64,000 bases of DNA, taken from contig NZ_CADFDK010000001.1 of assembly GCF_902832885.1 (NCBI RefSeq), forward strand, positions 806,001 to 870,000. Direction: 5' to 3'. Below are positions 40,718 through 49,399 of the stretch, piece after piece. Each line of letters begins with the position of its first letter. Within the stretch, counting starts at the first letter, position 1. The notes under the pieces are model-generated. The model was given only the letters and a program-made list of their open reading frames with translations, was not told where the DNA came from and searched no databases. This DNA is from Burkholderia seminalis DSM 23518 (lineage in GTDB: Bacteria > Pseudomonadota > Gammaproteobacteria > Burkholderiales > Burkholderiaceae). A program made the position numbers and the translations under genes.

Positions 40718-42053
40718 TGAAACCTCCGCCACGCCCGAAATTGCCGCCGAACCCGCCGCCGCTCGACACCAGCGTGTTACGGAAACGTGCAAGCTTCGGC
40801 GAATGCGGATGAATGCCGAGCGACTCCCAATGATCGATCTCGTCGCCCTCAGGCGTAACGCGCGCCTCGTAGCGATACAGTTCCTGCGTCGATACGATGT
40901 TGTCCGACATGCCGGTGACTTCGGTGATCGACAGGATGCGCCGACGACCGTTGGACAGCCGGCCAATCTGTACGATGAAATCGATCGCATTGGCAATCTG
41001 CCGGCGCAGACTTGCTTCGGTACCCTGAAAACCGGCGAAACCGGCAAGCATCTCGAGCCGGTACAGGCACTCACGCGGCGAACTCGCGTGCACGGTGCCC
41101 ATCGATCCGTCGTGACCTGTATTCATCGCCTGCAGCATTTCGAGCACTTCGCCGCCGCGCACTTCGCCGACGATGATTCGGTCCGGCCGCATCCGCAACG
41201 TGTTTCGCAACAGGTCGCGAATCGTCACGACGCCGCTGCCGTCAAACCCGCCTGGACGGCTCTCGAGCCGCACGACGTGCGGGTGATTCAACGACAATTC
41301 GGCCGTATCCTCGATCGTCACGACGCGTTCGGCCATGGGAATATGGAACGCGAGCGCGTTCAGCAGCGACGTCTTGCCCGAACTGGTGCCGCCCGACACG
41401 AGGACGTTGCAGCGCGCCTCGACCGCGGCCTCGAGCAACCGGCCAATTTCTTCGTTGTAGGTGCCGTTGCCAAGCAGATCCTCGGGCTTCAGCGGGTCCT
41501 TGCGGAACTTACGGATCGACACGACCGGACCGTCGATCGACAGCGGTTCGATCACGACGTTGACACGGCCGCCGTCGGGCAGCCGCGCATCGACCATCGG
41601 ATTCGATTCGTCGAGTCGCCGGCCAACCGGAGCGAGAATCCGTCGCACGATCCTCAGCAGATGGGCGTTGTCGGTAAAGCGGATCGGCAGCTTCGACAGG
41701 ATCCCGTGCCGTGACACGTAGATGTCGTTGTAGCCGTTGATCAGGATGTCTTCGACGTGCGGATCCGCCAGCAGGTCTTCGATCGGCCCGAAACCGGCGA
41801 GCTCCTTCGTCAGCGCCTCGGCAACGGCACGCACCTCACTCTCGTTGAGCGGGATCCGCCGTAGCCGCACGAAGCTGTCGATCTCGAGATCGACGAACTG
41901 GTTGATCGCCTGTCGCGACCAGCGGCCGAATTCGGCGCCCAGTTCCTCAATCCGCGTGAGCAGATGTTCGTGAGCGGCATTCTTGATGTCGTGGAACTGT
42001 TGCGTTTGCGAGAACGGCGCTGCGCCGTCGGCAAATTGAATGTCGTGTGCCAT
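40710..42053 (-). CDS. tadA: TadA/CpaF pilus assembly ATPase
   Basis: The 447-residue cytoplasmic hexameric ATPase powers Flp pilus assembly and, in related systems, retraction. It has Walker [11 protein letters not shown] (near residue 221), Asp box, Walker [14 protein letters not shown] and His box [15 protein letters not shown]. An alternative start one codon earlier is GTG, which directly abuts the tadZ stop. Confidence 0.96.
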   Translation of the reverse strand: MAHDIQFADGAAPFSQTQQFHDIKNAAHEHLLTRIEELGAEFGRWSRQAINQFVDLEIDSFVRLRRIPLNESEVRAVAEALTKELAGFGPIEDLLADPHVEDILINGYNDIYVSRHGILSKLPIRFTDNAHLLRIVRRILAPVGRRLDESNPMVDARLPDGGRVNVVIEPLSIDGPVVSIRKFRKDPLKPEDLLGNGTYNEEIGRLLEAAVEARCNVLVSGGTSSGKTSLLNALAFHIPMAERVVTIEDTAELSLNHPHVVRLESRPGGFDGSGVVTIRDLLRNTLRMRPDRIIVGEVRGGEVLEMLQAMNTGHDGSMGTVHASSPRECLYRLEMLAGFAGFQGTEASLRRQIANAIDFIVQIGRLSNGRRRILSITEVTGMSDNIVSTQELYRYEARVTPEGDEIDHWESLGIHPHSPKLARFRNTLVSSGGGFGGNFGRGGGFNV

Positions 42054-42056
42054 CAC

Positions 42057-43295
42057 TTACGACCGCTTCGTTGAGGATTGAATGATTCGCCTGAGCGCCG
42101 AGAGACCGCCAGCCGCACGCTGTGCCGCTCCCGGCGCCGGCGCACCCGCGAGGCGCTCGACCAACGGTCCGAGCGCACGTACATACGGATCGCGTTCCGT
42201 GACTTCCGCAATCAGCTTGCCCTGGTTCGCCGCATGCCCGATGGACACCCGCCGTGACGGTAACGTCGCGACCAGCGACAACTCCAGCCGTTCGGCGATC
42301 TGTGCAGGCATCAGCCCGAGATCTGCGTCGAACTGGTTGACGACGAGCCGAATCCGTTCGGTCGCGGCCCCCGCGTCGCGCAGCCCGTCCAGCATCTCCA
42401 CCGCCGAAACGACCGACGCCACGCCCTGATCGCACACGAGCCATGCTTCGTCCGCAAGATTCACGACCTGCGCGATGAATTCGCGATTCGGGAACCCGCC
42501 GAGATCGACAATCTGGTGATCGAAGAACGCCCGCAGCCGATTGAGCAATGCCGAGCACGACGCCGTTGCAACCTCGCGCAGATCGGCGAGGTTCGGCGGG
42601 AGCGTCGTCAGTGCAACACCACTCGAATGGCGCGCGAGCGCAGTCGTCACGAACGTGCGGTCGATTCGACGCAGGTTGCGTACGGCTTCGACGAAATGGA
42701 ATTCGCAGCGCGTATTCAGGAACAATGCACCGTCGCCAGCCGGCAATCCGAGATCAAGGAGCGCCGCCGTCAGTGCGGGATCGGCAGGCCGCCGCTGCAT
42801 CAACACCGACAGGTTCGCGGCCAGCGTGCTCACGCCCATCCCGGCGCGAGCGCCGAGCAACGCGGTGACCTTCCCGTGCCGATTCGCCGGCTCACCGACG
42901 TTGTCGAGCAACACTCGCGTGATCCGCAGCGCCTCGTCAGCCGGCGCGGAAAAATCGACAAAATCGCGCACGCCCGCGCGCAGCGCGGCGAGTGCTCCCT
43001 CCGGTTGCGCGAGCGAACCCAGCGCGACGACCGGCACCCCTGGATGTGATACGCGTACCGCGGCGACAGCCGTACTCGCCGCCGCGCAATCACCCGAAAA
43101 ATCGATGAACACCAGCGCAGGATTCAACACGCCGATGCGCTGCGACAATGCTGCACCATCGAGCGGCGCGCCCTCGACGGCGCCGGCCGAGACCAGCGAC
43201 TGCGACAGCCAATGCACATGCTCCGCAAGCGAGGATGCGCACACGAAGTGGTCGGTGACGGCGGGCTCAGCCAAAGAATAGGTTCTCGCATTCAT
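42057..43295 (-). CDS. tadZ: TadZ/CpaE atypical ParA/MinD-family protein
   Basis: The 412-residue protein has an N-terminal receiver-like domain (to ~130) and a MinD-like domain. Its P-loop reads GARAGMGVST: the lysine of the canonical GKST is replaced by Val, so ATP hydrolysis is probably lost or weak. TadZ proteins place the pilus machine at a cell pole. The ATG at 43295 has GGGAG upstream; the TTG five codons earlier has no site. Confidence 0.9.
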   Translation of the reverse strand: MNARTYSLAEPAVTDHFVCASSLAEHVHWLSQSLVSAGAVEGAPLDGAALSQRIGVLNPALVFIDFSGDCAAASTAVAAVRVSHPGVPVVALGSLAQPEGALAALRAGVRDFVDFSAPADEALRITRVLLDNVGEPANRHGKVTALLGARAGMGVSTLAANLSVLMQRRPADPALTAALLDLGLPAGDGALFLNTRCEFHFVEAVRNLRRIDRTFVTTALARHSSGVALTTLPPNLADLREVATASCSALLNRLRAFFDHQIVDLGGFPNREFIAQVVNLADEAWLVCDQGVASVVSAVEMLDGLRDAGAATERIRLVVNQFDADLGLMPAQIAERLELSLVATLPSRRVSIGHAANQGKLIAEVTERDPYVRALGPLVERLAGAPAPGAAQRAAGGLSALRRIIQSSTKRS

Positions 43296-43370
43296 CTTGG
43301 ATACTCCCAATGAAGCAAGGCATCGCGTCGCGCGCGACGGCCTGCGCTGCCCCGTAACGACTCGGCGCGC

Positions 43371-44702
43371 TCATTTCGAGAACCCCGGTCCTGCGTCTGG
43401 CGACGCCATGCCGCCCAGATAAGAACGCCACACGGGAGCATCGCGCTGCTCGGACAGTTCGCCCGGCGTCGCCGGCAGCGATGCGCCTTGCGCAATCGGT
43501 GCGACGAGGTGCGGCGTAACGATGATCACGAGTTCCTTGTCGTTCTGCTGGTAACTCAGATTCTTGAAAAACGCGCCGATGATGGGCAGATCACCCAGGA
43601 ACGGCACCTTGTTGACGTTGGACGTCGTCTCCCGGTCGACCAGGCCGCCGATGACGAAGCTTTCGCCATCGCCAAGTTCGACGGTTGTGTCCGCACGTCG
43701 CGTTGTCAGCGCGGGCACCTGGATTCCGTTGATCGTGATCGAATGCACGAAGTCGAGCTGGCTCGACTCGGGTGCGACCTTCAGCGCGATCCGCCGCGGG
43801 TTCAGCACGGTCGGCGTGACAGTGAGCCCAACACCATAAGGTTTCCACTCGATGGAAATCGTGCCGAGCGATTGCGGCACCGGCACCGGAATTTCTCCGC
43901 CCGCGAGGAAGTTCGCACTCTGGCCGGACAACGCGACAAGCGTAGGCTGGGCAAGCACGCGGGCAAGATTGTTCGCCTCAAGAATCGACAGATCCGCGAA
44001 CAGCCCATGCGACACCGAGTTGACGACGAGGTTGAACGCAGAAGAAATCGGCACGTTCGTATTGTATGTAAGCGAGCCGCCCGGCGTACCGGTAATCGAC
44101 GTCAGCCCCGTCGGCGCGAATGCACCGAACGAAAAACCGTTGCTCTGCTTGAAGAAGTTGAGACCCGCCTGCTTCAGCACCGAACGGCTGAATTCAACGA
44201 CACGCACGTCAACCTGCACGACGTTCTTGCCGGAAATCGTCGACGCATCAAGCGTCGTCCCGTCCTTGCCGCTGACTGTCTTCGCTGCATGAACCGCCCG
44301 CTGATGCCCGTCGAGGGTCCCGGACGCGCCGCCGATCACCGTCGTGCCGCCATACGTATTCACGCTCGGCGATGCACCGTCAAGCAGTGCACGCGCGGCA
44401 CCACTCGTGACATTCACGTTGTAGACGGTCGGTTCGTCACGGCCACGCTCCCAGATCATCACATTCGTCGACCCGGCATTCTTCGCGACGAGCAACACGC
44501 CGCCGCGCCCACCCTTCACGACAAGCACATCGGCGACCGACGGATCACCAATCGCAACCCGCTGCAGCGTGTGCCCCATTGCAAGCTGCCGTTGTGCGCC
44601 GACCGCAAGGCTGATCGTCCCGCTCGTGTCGGCCGCGTCCGACAGCGGCGGCATTGCCAGCGCGCTCAATGCAATAGCCAATCCAATCAGTTTCTTTTTC
44701 AT
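43371..44702 (-). CDS. rcpA: RcpA/CpaC outer-membrane secretin
   Basis: The 443-residue protein has a signal peptide (cut near SDAAD, residue ~24), then a pilus-N domain (LAVGAQRQLAMGHTLQRVAIGDPSVADV, in shorter pieces) and a secretin domain with VPFLGDLPIIGAFFKN and ELVIIVTPHLV near the end. It multimerises to form the outer-membrane pore for the Flp pilus. The ATG at 44702 is chosen for its signal peptide. Confidence 0.94.
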   Translation of the reverse strand: MKKKLIGLAIALSALAMPPLSDAADTSGTISLAVGAQRQLAMGHTLQRVAIGDPSVADVLVVKGGRGGVLLVAKNAGSTNVMIWERGRDEPTVYNVNVTSGAARALLDGASPSVNTYGGTTVIGGASGTLDGHQRAVHAAKTVSGKDGTTLDASTISGKNVVQVDVRVVEFSRSVLKQAGLNFFKQSNGFSFGAFAPTGLTSITGTPGGSLTYNTNVPISSAFNLVVNSVSHGLFADLSILEANNLARVLAQPTLVALSGQSANFLAGGEIPVPVPQSLGTISIEWKPYGVGLTVTPTVLNPRRIALKVAPESSQLDFVHSITINGIQVPALTTRRADTTVELGDGESFVIGGLVDRETTSNVNKVPFLGDLPIIGAFFKNLSYQQNDKELVIIVTPHLVAPIAQGASLPATPGELSEQRDAPVWRSYLGGMASPDAGPGFSK

Positions 44703-44755
44703 TGTTTTGGAGGCATCGATCCGCCCCCCTTCTCTGGTTGTCGTCTTCGTCCCGC

Positions 44756-45655
44756 TCAATAGGCGACCGTCTCGGCCCGCCCACCCCGAATCACTTCGAT
44801 GCTGCCACCGCCCGCATGCCGCGTGGCTGCCCGCACCACCGCACGCGGGGCCGGCGCCGTCGCGCTCTTCGACAACTCACCCAGCATCACGCCGGCTGCG
44901 GCGAGCGCTGACGGACTCTTGTCGTCACCCACACGGACCGCGACGGTCTGCGTCGCGACATCGTCGTCGCGCGGGCTGCGAAGCGCGAGGACGATCCGGC
45001 CGCTCTGTTCGGCAAGCGTCAGCGCATCCACCTGCGCGGTCGGCACTGCCAGCACCGCGGTCCGTATCCCGACCACGGAACCGTTTGAGCTGTCCCGCTC
45101 GGTTGTGGCATCGCCAAACGACAGCACGCGGACCTTCGACATCAGCAATCGAGCCTGGGTATTCACGATCTCGGCCGTCGACGTCCCGCCAATCGCCACG
45201 CCAGTCCCATCGCGTTTCAGGTTCAGGAACACGTCGACATAGTTGCCGGGCCGCACCCGGTTGCCAACCGCGTTGGTCTCGTCGACCTTGATCGCGACGG
45301 CGCGTTCTCCCGGCGCGATCTGCTCGGCAAGGCCGGAGGACAGTGCGCTTGCAACGACGGCCGCCTGCGCGGGAATGTCGGCAGCGGGAATGCGGCCAAC
45401 CAGTTGCAGCGGATCGGCAAACGCACCCTTTGGCGCGGCCGTCGACTGTTGAATCTTCAACGCATCGGCCGGAATCGGCTGGCCGGCCTGCAATGGCCGG
45501 GTCGCCACAACGACGGGCACGCTTTGCGTCGCCACCGTCGCGGCAACCGGCGCGACGTCGGCCGGCTTGCGGCCGAGCATCCACGCATAGACGCCGAGCA
45601 GGACCGCGATCGCGATCAGCAAGCCCGCAATGATCTTCGTCAGGTTGTTGGCCAT
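44756..45655 (-). CDS. rcpC: RcpC/CpaB Flp pilus assembly protein
   Basis: The 299-residue protein has one N-terminal membrane helix (residues 5-27), then a SAF/CpaB domain (ATRPLQAGQPIPADALKIQ, VDETNAVGNRVRPGNYVDVFLN). CpaB/RcpC modifies or stabilises the secretin in the periplasm. It is upstream of the secretin gene with a 53-base gap. Confidence 0.92.
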   Translation of the reverse strand: MANNLTKIIAGLLIAIAVLLGVYAWMLGRKPADVAPVAATVATQSVPVVVATRPLQAGQPIPADALKIQQSTAAPKGAFADPLQLVGRIPAADIPAQAAVVASALSSGLAEQIAPGERAVAIKVDETNAVGNRVRPGNYVDVFLNLKRDGTGVAIGGTSTAEIVNTQARLLMSKVRVLSFGDATTERDSSNGSVVGIRTAVLAVPTAQVDALTLAEQSGRIVLALRSPRDDDVATQTVAVRVGDDKSPSALAAAGVMLGELSKSATAPAPRAVVRAATRHAGGGSIEVIRGGRAETVAY

Positions 45656-45745
45656 GGTGTTGTTATGCTTCCCCGCTACTCACGATTGAATTCTTCGTGC
45701 GACGTTGCCGGCCAGGCGTTCTCGACCCGGCACCATCGCTTCCAT

Positions 45746-46240
45746 CTATAAGATGTTGACCGGGCTGATCTGCACCATCGCGGTTCCGACGAGCGCCGAC
45801 GGCACCGGCAACAGCGAGCCGAGCAGCGGAAACGGCGGGACCAGCGGGTTTTGCGAATACGGATAGGTCAGCGTAATCTGCACGCACAGCATCGTCGTGT
45901 CGTATGAACAGCTACCTTGCTGCGTCGGCGTGCATGTCGCCCCTTTCAGCCACGTAGTGAGGTTCGTTGCGGCCGTGCAGGCGGCCTGCGCCCGCGCCGC
46001 AAGCGCGGCTTGCTGCGCCGCCGGCACCGACGCAGCCGCCCCAACCTGCTGATAATTCAGCGCGGCGCGAGCGCCCTCGGTTGCCGCAAGCGTCAGGTTT
46101 TGCTGCGCGGCGAAGATCATTCCGTACGTGATGATCGCGTACAGGATCAGAAAGAACACCGGCAGCATCAACGCAAATTCAATAGCCGTCGCGCCACGCT
46201 CGCGACGCCGGATTCCTGACGCGAGACGAGAGAACGTCAT
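45746..46240 (-). CDS. tadE: TadE minor pseudopilin
   Basis: The 164-residue protein has the TadE leader: basic head (SGIRRRERG), cleavage-site-like G followed by ATAIEFALMLPVFFLILYAIITYG, with Glu at +5. The prepilin peptidase encoded just upstream would process it. The ATG overlaps the tadV stop (ATGA). Confidence 0.92.
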   Translation of the reverse strand: MTFSRLASGIRRRERGATAIEFALMLPVFFLILYAIITYGMIFAAQQNLTLAATEGARAALNYQQVGAAASVPAAQQAALAARAQAACTAATNLTTWLKGATCTPTQQGSCSYDTTMLCVQITLTYPYSQNPLVPPFPLLGSLLPVPSALVGTAMVQISPVNIL

Positions 46241-46731
46241 TGAATTCCCCCGGTCGCGATCCGGTACACGCACCACAACGCCGCCGGAATCACGAGAAAG
46301 GCGGCATACGGCGACGCGCGGAAACCGGCAATCTCCATCGTCGGAGCACGTCGCTGCCACAGCGCAGACACCGGCGTACGGGTGGCAACGATCAGCGTGC
46401 CGGCATGGGCAAACGCGAGCAGGCTCGCCACGATCCAAAGCCACAACAGCGCATGGGCACCACACCACGCGCCCAGTACCGCGAATACCTTGACATCCGC
46501 AGCACCCATTACGCGCAGCACGAAAAATGGGAAAAGACTGATGAGGCCAATCAGTACGCCGACGAGCGCCTGATTTACCGATATGCCGAACGGGTTGTGT
46601 CCGGAGAGCACAAATGCAGCCACGAACCCACCGATCACCAGTGAATTCGGTATACGCCTGTGACGAATATCCTCGAGCGCGACGAGTACCGCCCACGCGA
46701 GGAAAACCCCGACGCCAGTTAGCAGGATCAT
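46237..46731 (-). CDS. tadV: TadV/CpaA Flp prepilin peptidase
   Basis: The 164-residue inner-membrane aspartic protease has the two catalytic aspartates of type IV prepilin peptidases, D21 (LEDIRHRRIPN) and D79 (GAADVK). It lacks the methylase domain, as is usual for TadV. It cuts Flp, TadE and probably TadG. Confidence 0.92.
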   Translation of the reverse strand: MILLTGVGVFLAWAVLVALEDIRHRRIPNSLVIGGFVAAFVLSGHNPFGISVNQALVGVLIGLISLFPFFVLRVMGAADVKVFAVLGAWCGAHALLWLWIVASLLAFAHAGTLIVATRTPVSALWQRRAPTMEIAGFRASPYAAFLVIPAALWCVYRIATGGIQ

Positions 46732-46819
46732 TTACGCCCCGAGCGGCAAAACTTACCTACGCGGATTGCCGAAGCAACCCGCGCCCCTATCAGCAGGGAA
46801 TTGAGCGAAAGCTCGTTCG

Positions 46820-46990
46820 TTATGCCGCCGGCAACTTGCTCGCGATGTAGCTGAACGCCCCCGAGATGCCACCCGTCAGCGTGGACATGGCACTGACGAG
46901 AGCGACTGCGATAAGTCCGGCAATGAGTCCATACTCGACTGCGGTAACCCCGTTTTCTTCCGAAAGGAAACGCTTGATGATTGCTTTCAT
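46820..46990 (-). CDS. flp: Flp-type pilin subunit
   Basis: The 56-residue pilin has a short basic leader ending ENG, cleavage before VTAVEYGLIAGLIAV with Glu at +5 and Tyr at +6 (the EY pair marks Flp pilins), then a hydrophobic helix. It is the main fibre subunit and the first gene of the leftward Tad operon. The frame extends upstream, but only the ATG at 46990 gives a normal leader. Confidence 0.95.
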   Translation of the reverse strand: MKAIIKRFLSEENGVTAVEYGLIAGLIAVALVSAMSTLTGGISGAFSYIASKLPAA

Positions 46991-47667
46991 TTTATTCCTC
47001 GTGCCTGTATTTACGTTTTCTGGCCTTTTATACGTATACGTCCCCGCATATCTGGCCGCTTTGCCCCGCTCGTTCGCCACATCTGCTGCAACGACAACCG
47101 GGTGCGCTTTCTTTATAGGTCGCCCCGAAGGGCATTGCTCACAATTTGATGCAAGTTAACATTCGCGATAGTGACCCTCCTCGAACGTTGTGTACCGAAC
47201 CGTACATTTGCTTACATCTGCTCCGGATTCTATATCCGATCCTATTTAAGTTCCAACCTCTTTTAACGACTCTGTCGGAAAAAATCTTCAGGAGCACAGC
47301 GTATTTGTACGGCGTTTCGGTACGACTTACACATAGGATTTACGATAGGTTAGATGTGCACGCCTAATCCACCAGTAAAACAATTGCCTCGTCCATCAAG
47401 CTCGCTCGCCACCCACGTTACGCCGCACGCGTAACGCCAATGTTGTGACGTTACGTTACGAAACGGCCGAAACCGTTCTCATTCATCTGCACTTAAACAG
47501 ATTCAACAATCTTTCAATCTCCTCGACTTCCTTTCCCGACAAGGAATTGCGTCGTTTAAAACCGGTTGTAGACCTGCCGGGCATCGAAATGGCACGACAG
47601 TTGCAGAGTAGTCCTCGCACCACTCAACACAACGCAGTTCACAACACATTTTTAATGCGAGGAAGAA
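46991..47667. other. Divergent intergenic region between flp and the lipoprotein cassette
   Basis: This 677-base stretch has no convincing gene and is much more AT-rich than its surroundings. It must hold the promoter of the leftward flp operon, for which no clear sigma-70 or sigma-54 boxes were found, and the rightward sigma-54 promoter at 47590-47605. A dyad CGTTACG-N7-CGTAACG lies at 47416-47436, and a direct repeat of CGTTACG at 47449-47460. Possible activator sites for the sigma-54 promoter may be among these. Confidence 0.8.
47590..47605 (+). promoter_or_regulatory. Sigma-54 (RpoN) promoter for the lipoprotein cassette
   Basis: TGGCACGACAGTTGCA matches the consensus TGGCAC-N5-TTGCW at all conserved bases, with GG and GC ten bases apart. 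The expected start site is about 47616, giving a ~52-base leader before the ATG at 47668, which has AGGAAG before it. Confidence 0.85.
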
Positions 47668-49359
47668 ATGGACATCAAGGTTATCCCTCATGGCGTGTTC
47701 CGGACGACTCTGATCGCGGCCACCGTTGCAGCCATGCTTTCCCTCTCCGCGTGCGGCGGTTCCGGTTCGATCAGCCAGGGGCTCGGCGGCGGCTCGAGCT
47801 CGGGCGGCGGTGACACGATCTCGACGTCGGGTGGCGGCAGCTCCGGCACGAGCGGCACCTCGGGCACGAGCGGTACCTCCGGCACCAGCGGAACCTCGGG
47901 CACGAGCGGTACCTCCGGCACCAGCGGCACCTCGGGCACGAGCGGCACCTCCGGTACCAGCGGAACCTCGGGCACGAGCGGTACGTCGGGCACGTCGGGC
48001 ACGTCGGGTGTGTCGTCGAACGCGGTGGGACAGGTCCTCGCAAGCAGCAGCAATATCGTCACGGGTGTCGGCAGTACCGTCTCCGGTCTCGGCTCGGTCA
48101 TCGGCAGCCAGTCGCTGCCGGGCGTCAACCCGGCCACCACGCAAGCCGCAGGCGGCATCGTGCAAAGCGTCGGCGGCGCGGTGACCGCACTCGGCAACGG
48201 CCTCGGCAACGGTCTCGGCCAGCTCGGCGCAACGAAGGATCCGCTCGGCACCACGCTCGCCAGCACGGGAGGCGTCGTCAACCAGCTGGGCGGCGCAGTC
48301 ACGGACACCGGCAAACTGGTCACGAGCCTCGGCAGCGGCCCGCTGTCGCCACTCGCACCGGTCACGGGTGCCGTCGGCGGCCTCGTGTCGACGCTCGGCG
48401 GCGCCGTATCGAACGGCGGCACGACCCTCACCAATGCGCTGTCGACCGGCCCGATCCAGCAAGTCACGCAGACGGTCAGCTCGGCCATCACGCCGATCAC
48501 GACGATGGTCGGCCAGACGACCCAGACGATCGGCACGGCCACCGGCCTCGGCGCACCGGTCAACACGCTGCTCGGCACGATCGGCAACGGGCTGAACCAG
48601 GCCGGCGCACTGCTCGCGTCGACGGGCGGCAATCCGGTCACGACAGGCCTCGGCAACACCGTCTCGGCGACGGGCAATACCGTGAAGGCCGTCGGCGGCC
48701 TGCTCACGGGCGGCACCGGCGGCGTGACCAACCCGCTCGCCCCGCTCACGGGCCTCGTCTCCACGGTTACCGGCGCACTCGGCGGCGCAACGGGTGGCGG
48801 CAGCGGCCCGCTCGCACCGGTCACCGGCCTCGTCTCCACGGTCACCGGCGCACTCGGCGGTGCAACGGGTGGCGGCAGCGGCCCGCTCGCACCGGTTACC
48901 GGCCTCGTCTCCACGGTCACCGGCGCACTCGGCGGTGCAACGGGTGGCGGCAGCGGCCCGCTCGCACCGGTTACCGGCCTCGTCTCCACGGTCACCGGCG
49001 CACTCGGCGGCGCAGCAGGCGGCGGCAGCGGCCCGCTCGCACCGGTTACCGGTCTCGTCTCGACGGTCACGGGTGCGCTCGGCGGTGCAACGGGCGGAAC
49101 GAGCGGCGGTCCGCTCGCCCCGGTCACGGGTCTCCTCGGTGCAGTCACGGGTGCGCTTGGCGGCGTGGCCGGCAGCGCAGGCGGCAGCAGCCCGCTCGCC
49201 CCGGTGACGAATGCCGTCTCGACGGTCACCAGTTCGGTCGGCGTACCGGCACTGAGCGGCGGCACGGGTGCGGTCACGAACTCGGGCTCGTCGTCGAACC
49301 CGCTCGCGCCTGTCACGTCGCTGATCGGCGGCCTGCTCGGCGGCACGCACGGCAAGTAA
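47668..49359 (+). CDS. Low-complexity collagen-like repeat lipoprotein 1
   Basis: The 563-residue protein has a lipoprotein signal with lipobox LSAC (Cys near residue 29). Residues ~60-113 are 18 consecutive Gly-Thr-Ser triplets, which is why such proteins are annotated as collagen-like. The rest is Val/Thr/Gly/Ser-rich with many STV-G-L units and a C-terminal block of 25-residue repeats ([19 protein letters not shown]). Proline is too scarce for a classical collagen helix. It is predicted to be surface or periplasm exposed. Function unknown; first gene of a cassette with a paralogue and a TpsB-type transporter, behind a sigma-54 promoter. Confidence 0.85.
   Translation: MDIKVIPHGVFRTTLIAATVAAMLSLSACGGSGSISQGLGGGSSSGGGDTISTSGGGSSGTSGTSGTSGTSGTSGTSGTSGTSGTSGTSGTSGTSGTSGTSGTSGTSGTSGTSGVSSNAVGQVLASSSNIVTGVGSTVSGLGSVIGSQSLPGVNPATTQAAGGIVQSVGGAVTALGNGLGNGLGQLGATKDPLGTTLASTGGVVNQLGGAVTDTGKLVTSLGSGPLSPLAPVTGAVGGLVSTLGGAVSNGGTTLTNALSTGPIQQVTQTVSSAITPITTMVGQTTQTIGTATGLGAPVNTLLGTIGNGLNQAGALLASTGGNPVTTGLGNTVSATGNTVKAVGGLLTGGTGGVTNPLAPLTGLVSTVTGALGGATGGGSGPLAPVTGLVSTVTGALGGATGGGSGPLAPVTGLVSTVTGALGGATGGGSGPLAPVTGLVSTVTGALGGAAGGGSGPLAPVTGLVSTVTGALGGATGGTSGGPLAPVTGLLGAVTGALGGVAGSAGGSSPLAPVTNAVSTVTSSVGVPALSGGTGAVTNSGSSSNPLAPVTSLIGGLLGGTHGK
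47845..48006 (+). repeat. Nine-base tandem repeats encoding Gly-Thr-Ser
   Basis: 18 in-frame nine-base units, GGNACSNSN-like with codon-level variation (serine as AGC or TCN). The number may vary between strains by slipped-strand replication without frameshift. Confidence 0.9.
48731..49160 (+). repeat. 75-base tandem repeats in the lipoprotein 1 gene
   Basis: Copies start (at the GPLAP codons) near 48731, 48806, 48881, 48956, 49031 and, with a 3-base longer step, 49109. Each encodes 25 residues. The central copies are almost identical in DNA, so recent duplication or gene conversion is likely. Confidence 0.92.
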
Positions 49360-49399
49360 TCCGACATCCATTCATCGAAAAGACAGCGAGGAGTCCATC

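Noticed and set aside
46991-47300. Sigma-54 promoter for flp on the minus strand
   Set aside because: Every candidate had the wrong GG-to-GC spacing (8 or 11 instead of 10).
47845-48006. Possible CRISPR array
   Set aside because: The nine-base units are contiguous and coding, without unique spacers.
47668-49371. Minus-strand frames opposite the lipoprotein gene, rich in Val-Pro repeats
   Set aside because: They only reflect the reverse complement of the Gly-Thr-Ser and 75-base repeats; no start site or signal was seen.
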